Assembly (NCBI RefSeq): GCF_009765365.1
Contig: NZ_VTOM01000027.1
Location: 20,587-84,586 of the forward strand
Direction: 5' to 3'
Length of the DNA stretch: 64,000 bases
DNA from: Antarcticirhabdus aurantiaca
GTDB lineage: Bacteria; Pseudomonadota; Alphaproteobacteria; Rhizobiales; Rhizobiaceae
In this document: positions 57,990 to 64,000 of the stretch, piece after piece
How the letters are laid out: each line of letters starts with the position of its first letter
Position numbering within the stretch: position 1 is the stretch's first letter
Notes under the pieces: generated by a model
Databases searched by the model: none
The model's input: only the letters and a program-made list of their open reading frames with translations
Told to the model about the DNA's origin: nothing
Translations under genes and position numbers: made by a program

Positions 57990-58627
57990 ACCCCTACGTC
58001 CTGGAACTCGCCGCGCTGATGGCGGTGTTCTCCTTCGTCATCGTCGTGCCGGGGGCGGACCTCGCCATGGTCATGCGCCAGTCGATCGTCCACGGCCGGC
58101 GCGCCGCGATCTGGACGAGCCTCGGCATCGGCGTCGCGCTCCTGTTCCACATCTCCTACACGATCCTCGGCCTCGGGCTCATCGTCTCGCAGTCGGTCTT
58201 CGCCTTCAACCTCGTGAAGTATGCCGGCGCGGCCTACCTCTTCTGGCTCGGCTGGCGCTCGCTGCGCGACGCCTCCATGCCCGAAATGCCCGAGCCGGAC
58301 GCGGTCGAGCCCGCCCGTACCATGTCCGGCGCCAAGGCCTTCGGCATCGGCTTCCTGACCAACGCGCTGAACCCCAAGCCCGTGGTCTTCTTTCTGTCGC
58401 TGTTCTCCTCGCTCGTCAGCCTGTCGACGCCGGCCAGCGTCAAGTTCGGCTACGGCCTCGTGATGGCCTCGGCGCTCATCCTGTGGTTCGTCGGCGTGTC
58501 CGTCTTCTTCACCATCCCGGCCGTGCGCGACGGTTTCCGCCGCGCCGGCCGCTGGATCTCCCGCGCGACCGGCCTCGTCTTCATCGGCCTCGGCTTCAAG
58601 CTCGCCACCGAGAAGATGCACGGCTGA
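57986..58627 (+). CDS. LysE/RhtB-family amino-acid exporter
   Basis: This 213-residue inner-membrane protein has about six hydrophobic segments. FVIVVPGADLAMVMRQSIVHG is the N-terminal family signature and GFLTNALNPKPVVFFLSLF is the second. Substrates of this family are amino acids or homoserine lactones; none can be assigned. It starts at a GTG whose last two bases are the first two of the TGA stop of the DUF4241 gene, so the two are coupled. MAPEG follows after 28 bases. Confidence 0.92.
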   Translation: MNPYVLELAALMAVFSFVIVVPGADLAMVMRQSIVHGRRAAIWTSLGIGVALLFHISYTILGLGLIVSQSVFAFNLVKYAGAAYLFWLGWRSLRDASMPEMPEPDAVEPARTMSGAKAFGIGFLTNALNPKPVVFFLSLFSSLVSLSTPASVKFGYGLVMASALILWFVGVSVFFTIPAVRDGFRRAGRWISRATGLVFIGLGFKLATEKMHG

Positions 58628-58655
58628 CGCCCCACCCCCGACCGGAGACCATCCC

Positions 58656-59063
58656 ATGCCCGAGATGACCGACATGCCGACCGAGCTGGTGCTGCTCGCC
58701 TGGTCCGTGGTCCTGCTGCTCGTCCACATCGGCATTCAGGGCTTCACCGCCACGCGCGAGCGGGGGAGCGACTGGAACGCCGGTCCCCGCGACGGGAGCC
58801 CCAAGCCCCTCGGCGTCACCGCCGGCCGCGCCGAGCGGGCGCTCGCCAACTTCAAGGAAACCTATCCGGCCTTCATCGCCGCGGTGGTCGCGGTGGTCGT
58901 CTCCGGCCGCGACGGCACGCTGTCCGAGATCGGCGTCTGGCTCTGGTTCGTCGGCCGCATCGTCTACCTGCCGCTCTACCTCAAGGGCGTGCCGATGGTC
59001 CGCTCGCTCGTCTACATGGTGTCGATCCTCGGCATCCTGCTCGTCCTTCTCGATCTCCTTTGA
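58656..59063 (+). CDS. MAPEG-family membrane protein
   Basis: This 135-residue protein has four hydrophobic segments. NAGPRD, RAERALANFKETYPAFIAAV and RIVYLPLYLKGVP match the MAPEG family (membrane-associated eicosanoid and glutathione metabolism). Bacterial members are glutathione-transferase-like or uncharacterised. It lies 56 bases before lpdA. Confidence 0.87.
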   Translation: MPEMTDMPTELVLLAWSVVLLLVHIGIQGFTATRERGSDWNAGPRDGSPKPLGVTAGRAERALANFKETYPAFIAAVVAVVVSGRDGTLSEIGVWLWFVGRIVYLPLYLKGVPMVRSLVYMVSILGILLVLLDLL

Positions 59064-59119
59064 TCGACCACCCATCTGTCTCACAGCCGCTTCCGGCCAA
59101 CCCCATAGAGTAGTTCCCA

Positions 59120-60538
59120 ATGTCCGACGCATCCTCCGCCTTCGACCTCGTCGTGATCGGCTCCGGTCCCGGCGGCTACGTCTGCGCGATCAAGGCGGCG
59201 CAGCTCGGCCTGAAAGTGGCCGTGGTCGAGAAGCGCAAGACCTACGGCGGCACCTGCCTCAACGTCGGCTGCATTCCGTCCAAGGCGCTCCTCCACGCCT
59301 CCGAAATGTTCGAGGAGGCCAACCACTCCTTCGCCAAGCTCGGCATCAAGGTGAGCCCGGAGCTCGACCTCCCCGCCATGCTCGCCCACAAGGACACGAC
59401 GGTTAAGCAGAACGTCGACGGCATCGCCTTCCTGTTCAAGAAGAACAAGATCACCGGCATCATCGGAACCGGCCGCATCGCCGCGCCCGGCGCGGTCGAG
59501 GTCACGGCCGAAGACGGCTCCAAGCAGACGCTGAAGACCAAGAGCATCTGCATCGCCACCGGCTCGGTCGTTGCCGGCATCCCCGGGCTGAACGTCGCCT
59601 TCGACGGCAAGACGATCGTGTCCTCCGACGACGCCATCGCGCTCCCGAAGGTGCCCGAGCGCCTCGTGGTGGTCGGCGGCGGCGTGATCGGCCTCGAGCT
59701 CGGCTCCGTCTGGCAGCGGCTCGGCGCCAAGGTCACGGTCGTCGAGTACCTCGACAAGATCCTCGGCCCCACCGACGCCGAGATCTCCACCCAGTTCCAG
59801 AAGATCCTTGCCAAGCAGGGCATGACCTTCCACCTCGGCGCCAAGGTCACGGCCGTCGAGTCCACCGGCTCGGCCGCCAAGGTCACCTTCGAGCCCGCCA
59901 AGGGCGGCGAGGCCCAGACCCTCGAGGCCGACGTCGTCCTCGTCGCCACCGGCCGCAAGCCCTTCACCGACGGCCTCGGCCTCGATGAAGTCGGCGTCGC
60001 CCGCGACAAGGCCGGCCGCGTCGAGATCGACGCCCACTACAAGACCAACGTCGACGGCATCTACGCCATCGGCGACGTCGTGAAAGGCCCGATGCTCGCC
60101 CACAAGGCCGAGGACGAGGGCGTCGCGCTGGCCGAGATCCTCGCCGGCCAGCACGGCCACGTGAACTACGGCGTCATTCCCTCGGTGGTCTACACCTCCC
60201 CCGAGATCGCCTCCGTCGGCCTGACCGAGGAGGAGCTGAAGGCCGCCGGCACGCCGTACAACACCGGCAAGTTCTCCTTCACCGCCAACGGCCGCGCCCG
60301 CGCCATGCTCCACACCGACGGCTTCGTGAAGATCCTCGCCGACAAGGCCACCGACAAGGTGCTCGGCGTCCACATCATGGGCTTCGGCGCCGGCGACATG
60401 ATCGCCGAAGCCGCCGTCCTCATGGAGTTCGGCGGGTCCTCCGAAGACCTGGCGCGCACCTGCCACGCCCACCCCACCATGTCCGAAGCCGTCCGCGAGG
60501 CCGCCTTCGCCACCTTCGCCAAGCCCATCCACTCGTGA
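59120..60538 (+). CDS. lpdA: Dihydrolipoyl dehydrogenase (E3)
   Basis: The 472-residue flavoenzyme reoxidises dihydrolipoamide on E2. It has FAD motif VIGSGPGGYVCA, redox disulfide Cys46-Cys51 in GGTCLNVGC, NAD motif VVVGGGVIGLELGS and the C-terminal catalytic CHAHPTMSEA. It serves the 2-oxoglutarate complex encoded upstream and possibly others. The gene is followed by a 183-bp multi-hairpin repeat before the convergent TraB/GumN gene. Confidence 0.98.
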   Translation: MSDASSAFDLVVIGSGPGGYVCAIKAAQLGLKVAVVEKRKTYGGTCLNVGCIPSKALLHASEMFEEANHSFAKLGIKVSPELDLPAMLAHKDTTVKQNVDGIAFLFKKNKITGIIGTGRIAAPGAVEVTAEDGSKQTLKTKSICIATGSVVAGIPGLNVAFDGKTIVSSDDAIALPKVPERLVVVGGGVIGLELGSVWQRLGAKVTVVEYLDKILGPTDAEISTQFQKILAKQGMTFHLGAKVTAVESTGSAAKVTFEPAKGGEAQTLEADVVLVATGRKPFTDGLGLDEVGVARDKAGRVEIDAHYKTNVDGIYAIGDVVKGPMLAHKAEDEGVALAEILAGQHGHVNYGVIPSVVYTSPEIASVGLTEEELKAAGTPYNTGKFSFTANGRARAMLHTDGFVKILADKATDKVLGVHIMGFGAGDMIAEAAVLMEFGGSSEDLARTCHAHPTMSEAVREAAFATFAKPIHS

Positions 60539-60561
60539 GCGGCTGAGGGGCCGGCGCTGCA

Positions 60562-60744
60562 TGGCGGGGCTGCCGCCCCGGTCCCTGCCCGGGAAGGAAT
60601 TCCCGGACCCTTCTTTTCATTTGGGCACATTTCCAGTCCCGGCAGGGGGCAATGCCCCCTGCCGGGACTGGACCCGCCATATGGAAAGGGGTCCAGGGGA
60701 AATCATTTCCCCTGGCTGGGGTGCAGGGGACGGCGTCCCCTGCC
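60562..60744 (-). repeat. 183-bp multi-hairpin repeat, copy 2 (inverted orientation)
   Basis: Read on the minus strand this matches 14411-14593 closely. The central stem (60633-60671; arm CCAGTCCCGGCAGGGGGC, loop AAT) is perfect over 18 bp, although seven of its 18 pairs differ from copy 1. The outer hairpin at 60565-60580 is identical. It lies in the gap between the convergent lpdA and TraB/GumN stops, where it may also end transcription. Confidence 0.9.
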
Positions 60745-60759
60745 TTGAGGCGCGACCCC

Positions 60760-61824
60760 TCAGTCCGCCCGCGTGACGGTCCAGCCGTCGGCGCGCAGCA
60801 GCTCGACGAGGCCTTCCTGGCCGGGCAGGTGGAGGGAGCCGACGGCGACGAAGACGTCGCCGTTCGCGAGGATCGGCTCGACGCGCTCGATCATGGTCTT
60901 GTTGCGCACCGTCACGATGCGCTCCTCGAAGGCGGCATAGGCCTCGCCCGAGCCGAGGCCCGAGGCGCTTTCCGGCATGGCGGCTTCGACGACGGGGGTG
61001 ATCTCGGCGATCTTTCCGTCGAGGTAGAGGTTGACCATGGTTTCCAGGACATCCGGCAGGCGGTCGGCGAAGGCGAGGGTCGAGACGAGCGATTCGACCT
61101 GGATGTCGATCGGCAGCGAGGCCATGGCTTCGAGCTGTTCCGTCGCCGATTCGAGCCCCTTCACCGCCTTCTTGTCCGCTTCGGCGCGGTGCGCGAGCGT
61201 CACGTCGAGCACGGTCGCCCCGCCCTGTGCGCGCTCGGCCTCGCAGGGCGGCAGCATCAGGCTCGCCCCGACGAACCAGGGCTGCAGCCGCTCGACGGCG
61301 GTGAAGGGCACGCCCTTCTTGTCGAGCGCGGTGCGCACGAGCGCCTCCTCCTCCGGGTCGAGGAGGTCGGCGAGGGTCTGCCCGGGCGGCAGGTAGGTGA
61401 GGTCCGGCTTGGCGAACATGGCGGCCGCGCTCTTGGCCGGATCGAGCACGTCGAGCGTCTCGATCACCAGCGTGTCCGCCCCGGCGAAAGCCGCCTCGGC
61501 CTGCGGCGGCAGCGCCTGGACGCGCGGATCGGTCAGGTGCATCGTGCCGAAGAGATAGGAGGCGGGCACCCCCGCCTTCTCGATGCGGAAGAGCTTGCCC
61601 TCGCCGTTCGGAATGGCGCGCGCCTTGGCCTCGACGGCGGCGAGGCGTCCGTCGGCGGCGAGCTCGGCGGTGATGTCGCGCCCGCCGCAGGTGCCCGCCT
61701 CCCGGGTTTCCACCGCGCCCGGCAGCGCCGCGTCCGGTCCCTGGGACGAAGCGGGCAGGGGTGCGCCGAGGGCGAGAAGCGACAGGGTGCCGGCCAGGAC
61801 GCGGCGGCGCAGAAGCGTGGTCAT
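60760..61824 (-). CDS. TraB/GumN-family protein, exported
   Basis: The 354-residue protein has a signal peptide (LLRRRVLAGTLSLLALGAPLPASSQ). The TraB/GumN (TiKI-like) fold shows two GxxH motifs: LFGTMHLTDPR near residue 90 and VAVGSLHLPGQEG near the C-terminus, plus a conserved ETLDVLDP acidic region. These proteins are thought to be metal-dependent proteases or erythromycin-esterase-like; no substrate is known. Its ATG overlaps the xerC stop (ATGA), so the pair is coupled. Confidence 0.88.
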   Translation of the reverse strand: MTTLLRRRVLAGTLSLLALGAPLPASSQGPDAALPGAVETREAGTCGGRDITAELAADGRLAAVEAKARAIPNGEGKLFRIEKAGVPASYLFGTMHLTDPRVQALPPQAEAAFAGADTLVIETLDVLDPAKSAAAMFAKPDLTYLPPGQTLADLLDPEEEALVRTALDKKGVPFTAVERLQPWFVGASLMLPPCEAERAQGGATVLDVTLAHRAEADKKAVKGLESATEQLEAMASLPIDIQVESLVSTLAFADRLPDVLETMVNLYLDGKIAEITPVVEAAMPESASGLGSGEAYAAFEERIVTVRNKTMIERVEPILANGDVFVAVGSLHLPGQEGLVELLRADGWTVTRAD

Positions 61825-62804
61825 CGAACGGGCTCGCTGGAGGAAAGGGCCGCGCGCGGCCGGCGGGCGCGGGGGTGCGCGCCGTCGTAGATCGAAAGCA
61901 GCCGCGCCCCGTCGACGGCGGTATAGCCTTGCGTCGTCGACAGGCTGGCATGGCCGAGAAGGTCCTGGATGGCGCGCAGGTCGCCGCCGCCCGCCAGGAG
62001 ATGCGTCGCGAAGGAATGGCGCAGCGCGTGCGGCGTCGCCGATTCGGGCAGGCCGAGCGCGCCGCGCAGCCGCGCCATGGCGCGCTGGATGATCTGCGGC
62101 CGCAGCGGCCCGCCGCGCGCGCCGCGAAACAGCGGCTCGCCGGCGTGGAGGTGATAGGGGCAGAGCCGCCGGTACTCGGCGACGGCCTGGGACACGGCCG
62201 GCAGCAGCGGCACGAGCCGCGTCTTGTTGCCCTTGCCCGTCACCCGCATGGAGCGGGCGAGGGGGTCGAGAAGCGCGTCGCCGGGAAGGTCGAGCGCTTC
62301 CGAGATGCGCAGCCCGCAGCCGTAGAGGAGGGTGAGGACGGCCGTGTCGCGCGCGCCGATCCAGGGCTCCGTCGCGAGCGCCCCGCCCTCGTCGGCGACC
62401 GCGAGCGCGTCGTCCACCGTCAGGGGCCTCGGCAGCGACTTCGGCGTCTTGGGCGCGCGCATCGCCTTGGCGCCGGCGGACGAGGCGAGGCCCCGCCGCT
62501 CCAGAAAGCGCAGGAAGGAGCGCAGGCCCGACAGCGAGCGGCCGAGCGTGCGCGCGCCCGCGCCCTCGCGCCGGCGCTCGGCGAGAAAGGCGCGAAGGTC
62601 CGTCGGGCGCAGCGCGACGAGATCGGACAGCTTCGTCGGGCGGCCGAGATAGCTCGTCATGAAGGCGAGGAACTGACGGGCGTCGCGCTCGTAGGCCTCG
62701 AGCGTGTTCTCGCCCGAGCGCTTGGTGTCGCGCAGCTCGTCGAGCCAGGCCGCCTTTTCCGCGAGAAGGTCGGGCGCTCCGATGACCAGAATCGATTCGC
62801 TCAT
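61821..62804 (-). CDS. xerC: Tyrosine recombinase XerC
   Basis: XerC, with XerD, resolves chromosome dimers at dif. The 327-residue protein has an N-terminal core-binding domain (ENTLEAYERDARQFLAFM) and the catalytic domain: LYGCGLRISEAL (Arg), HALRHSFATHLL (His, Arg), LLGHASLSTTQGYT (His and nucleophile Tyr). Chromosomal position beside lpdA is the normal XerC locus in Rhizobiales, which argues against a phage integrase. The XerC/XerD assignment is by context. Confidence 0.9.
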   Translation of the reverse strand: MSESILVIGAPDLLAEKAAWLDELRDTKRSGENTLEAYERDARQFLAFMTSYLGRPTKLSDLVALRPTDLRAFLAERRREGAGARTLGRSLSGLRSFLRFLERRGLASSAGAKAMRAPKTPKSLPRPLTVDDALAVADEGGALATEPWIGARDTAVLTLLYGCGLRISEALDLPGDALLDPLARSMRVTGKGNKTRLVPLLPAVSQAVAEYRRLCPYHLHAGEPLFRGARGGPLRPQIIQRAMARLRGALGLPESATPHALRHSFATHLLAGGGDLRAIQDLLGHASLSTTQGYTAVDGARLLSIYDGAHPRARRPRAALSSSEPVR

Positions 62805-63011
62805 CCCTGCCTTCCGCTCGTCGTCGAAGAAGATGGGCGCCGAACGGCCCGCCTTCCAGACTAGCCCGGCGCGATGAAGGACGCGTTGCCGCGCCGCGCC
62901 CCCGGATCGGCCGGGAGGCATGGACATTCGCGCCCAGCTTCCAACTTACCCGCCCATCGAAAACGGCCTTTCCCGGATCGGGCGGGAGGTCCACTTCAAC
63001 CGGAGACGCAC

Positions 63012-63446
63012 ATGAAACGGCATGCAACCGCAATCTGGCGCGGCGCTCTCGGCGACGGCACCGGTTCGCTCACCACGCAGTCCGGCGCGCTCAGCGACCA
63101 CGGCTATTCCTTCAAGGCGCGCTTCCAGGATGAGACCGGCAAGTCCGGCACCAACCCGGAAGAGCTGCTCGCCGCCGCCCATGCCGGCTGCTTCGCCATG
63201 CAGCTCTCGCATTTCCTCGCCGAGAACGGCACACCGGCGGAGGAGCTGAAGGCGCGCGCCGTCGTCAGCGTCGAGCAGGCCTCGGCCGGCTTCGAGATCA
63301 CCGAGAGCGCGATCACCCTGGAAGCCAAGGTGCCGGGCATCGAGGAGGGCACCTTCCGCGAGCTCGCCGACAAGGCCAAGGCCGGCTGCCCCGTTTCGAA
63401 GGCGCTCGGTGCCATCAAGGTCAGCCTCGACGCCCGCCTCGTCTGA
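63012..63446 (+). CDS. OsmC/Ohr-family peroxiredoxin
   Basis: This 144-residue thiol peroxidase reduces organic hydroperoxides. Cys60 (AAAHAGCFAMQLS) and Cys126 (AGCPVSKAL) are the peroxidatic and resolving cysteines. SGTNPEELLAAAHAGC and GTFRELADKAKAGCPVSKAL are closer to OsmC than to Ohr. ATG 63012 follows GGAGACG; upstream codons in this frame are not conserved. It diverges from xerC. Confidence 0.93.
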   Translation: MKRHATAIWRGALGDGTGSLTTQSGALSDHGYSFKARFQDETGKSGTNPEELLAAAHAGCFAMQLSHFLAENGTPAEELKARAVVSVEQASAGFEITESAITLEAKVPGIEEGTFRELADKAKAGCPVSKALGAIKVSLDARLV

Positions 63447-63474
63447 CAGCCCGGCGAACACCGAAACGATCGGC

Positions 63475-63509
63475 GAACGGCCCGTCCGGACCCTCCGGGC
63501 GGGCCGTTC
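63475..63509 (+). terminator. Strong hairpin after osmC
   Basis: A 15-bp stem (one G-T pair, loop ACCCT) starts 28 bases after the osmC stop. No T-run follows directly, so termination would be Rho-assisted or the hairpin may stabilise the 3' end. It also insulates the rRNA promoter downstream. Confidence 0.6.
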
Positions 63510-63533
63510 CGCGTTCCGACCGGCCAAAAAAAA

Positions 63534-63547
63534 TCGACCGCGGTCGA
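63534..63547. promoter_or_regulatory. 14-bp palindrome flanked by A- and T-tracts upstream of the rRNA promoter
   Basis: TCGACCGCGGTCGA is a perfect palindrome preceded by eight A and followed by AAAATTTT. It lies about 125 bases before the rRNA promoter, a place where activator or bent-DNA sites are common. The binding protein is unknown. Confidence 0.4.
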
Positions 63548-63672
63548 AAAATTTTGTCCGGCAGATGTCGGCCTGGCGACGCCGGGATGAACGTTCAAGC
63601 CATTGAAATGGCGATGCCTTTTCACCATCTGAGGAGGACGGAAGGCGCCGGATTCGGATGCGATCGCCCCTG

Positions 63673-63702
63673 TTGACCTTTGAGGTCGGGTGGTTCTATA
63701 AG
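63673..63702 (+). promoter_or_regulatory. rRNA operon promoter
   Basis: TTGACC (-35, 63673-63678) and TATAAG (-10, 63697-63702) are separated by 18 bases; a shifted -10 (TCTATA) would give 16. The position, strength and downstream leader with an antitermination box fit an rRNA promoter in Rhizobiales. Confidence 0.75.
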
Positions 63703-64000
63703 CCGGTCATCGACGGCGAGGGCGCCGCCGGCGAGCGGCACCGCTCGCTCCGGAGTTTCGGCCCTTCGGTTTGTTTATCACGGACAGCGGCGCCTTTGGC
63801 GCGAAGCATGATCCGAGGGTTCTGCGGCTTTTGCCGCCCGACCCGGCGCGGGACTGTCTCCGTTTGGAGGGTTCGGCGTGTTTTTTGAGAACTGAAGATC
63901 GAGAAGAAAGAGAAGCGCGGGCGGCGGTTGGCTGTTTGTCCGGGGTTTCTGGCCGGTACCTTTGCCGGTTGGGATGCCCGGGGAGTTCAACCGACGCTAT
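63703..64000 (+). ncRNA. rRNA operon leader (5' part; 16S gene lies beyond the window)
   Basis: No coding sequence is supported here. TGTTTTTTGAGA at 63879-63890 resembles boxA antitermination elements, and TTTTTTGAGAACTGAAGATCG resembles the leader just before 16S genes in Rhizobiales. The mature 16S start is not reached before base 64000. Confidence 0.7.

Noticed and set aside
61821..62804. Tyrosine recombinase as a phage or island integrase
   Set aside because: Position beside lpdA, length and conserved XerC features fit the housekeeping recombinase; no att sites or phage genes are nearby.
63658..63888. 76-codon frame in the rRNA leader
   Set aside because: It overlaps the rRNA promoter and leader and has no protein features.

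Overview
The window looks like the replication-origin region of a Hyphomicrobiales (Rhizobiales) alphaproteobacterial chromosome. The DNA is strongly GC-rich (about 70 % by eye). It carries the conserved leuS-lptE-holA / parAB-rsmG-mnmG-mnmE-rho / hemE-hemJ / maf-aroE-coaE-dnaQ / fxsA-tim44-mltA-smr clusters known from that order, plus a mdh-sucCDAB-lpd-xerC TCA cluster with a Brucella Omp19-like lipoprotein beside it. I do not name a genus. I saw no tRNA, CRISPR, prophage or transposase gene.

Layout. 1-380: 5' part of a YggS-type PLP protein (partial). 779-4990: leuS, lptE, holA. 5004-7116: membrane diguanylate cyclase and an OmpW-like porin. 7139-16385, leftward: parB, parA, rsmG, mnmG, mnmE, a YbaK deacylase and rho, interrupted by a Uma2 gene and a GNAT gene. 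16814-24122: secB, a secreted protein, dnaQ, coaE, an NTF2-like gene, aroE and maf, then a 584-bp gene-free region that is the best oriC candidate, then hemE and hemJ. 24223-29659: gluconokinase, nucleoside hydrolase, fxsA, tim44-like, mltA, smr and an XRE regulator. 29782-38073: class II amidotransferase, a three-gene signalling cluster, an N-methyl-amine demethylase-like flavoenzyme and a MOSC protein. 38147-45390: the large NAD-glutamate dehydrogenase, a small membrane protein, pyridoxal kinase and carbonic anhydrase. 45588-60538: Omp19-like lipoprotein, zapE, mdh, sucC, a secreted protein, sucD, sucA, sucB, a tandem DUF4241 protein, a LysE transporter, a MAPEG protein and lpdA. 60760-63446: TraB/GumN protein, xerC and an OsmC/Ohr peroxidase. 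63447-64000: promoter and leader of an rRNA operon whose 16S gene starts beyond the window.

How it works together. The left half holds replication and segregation (oriC candidate, ParA, ParB, three parS palindromes on both sides of the origin, HolA, DnaQ), tRNA and rRNA modification (MnmE, MnmG, RsmG) and haem synthesis (HemE, HemJ). The right half holds most of the 2-oxoglutarate to malate arm of the TCA cycle and a glutamate dehydrogenase that feeds it.

Most interesting signals. (1) The secB-to-hemJ block, with the origin inside, is inverted relative to the arrangement I know from related genomes. (2) Two 183-bp copies of a multi-hairpin repeat are nearly identical except for a central 18-bp stem in which seven positions have changed with full compensation. 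(3) There is a 159-bp MITE-like element with perfect 17-bp ends and TTA duplications. (4) parS sites flank oriC and are embedded in coding sequence in two different reading frames.
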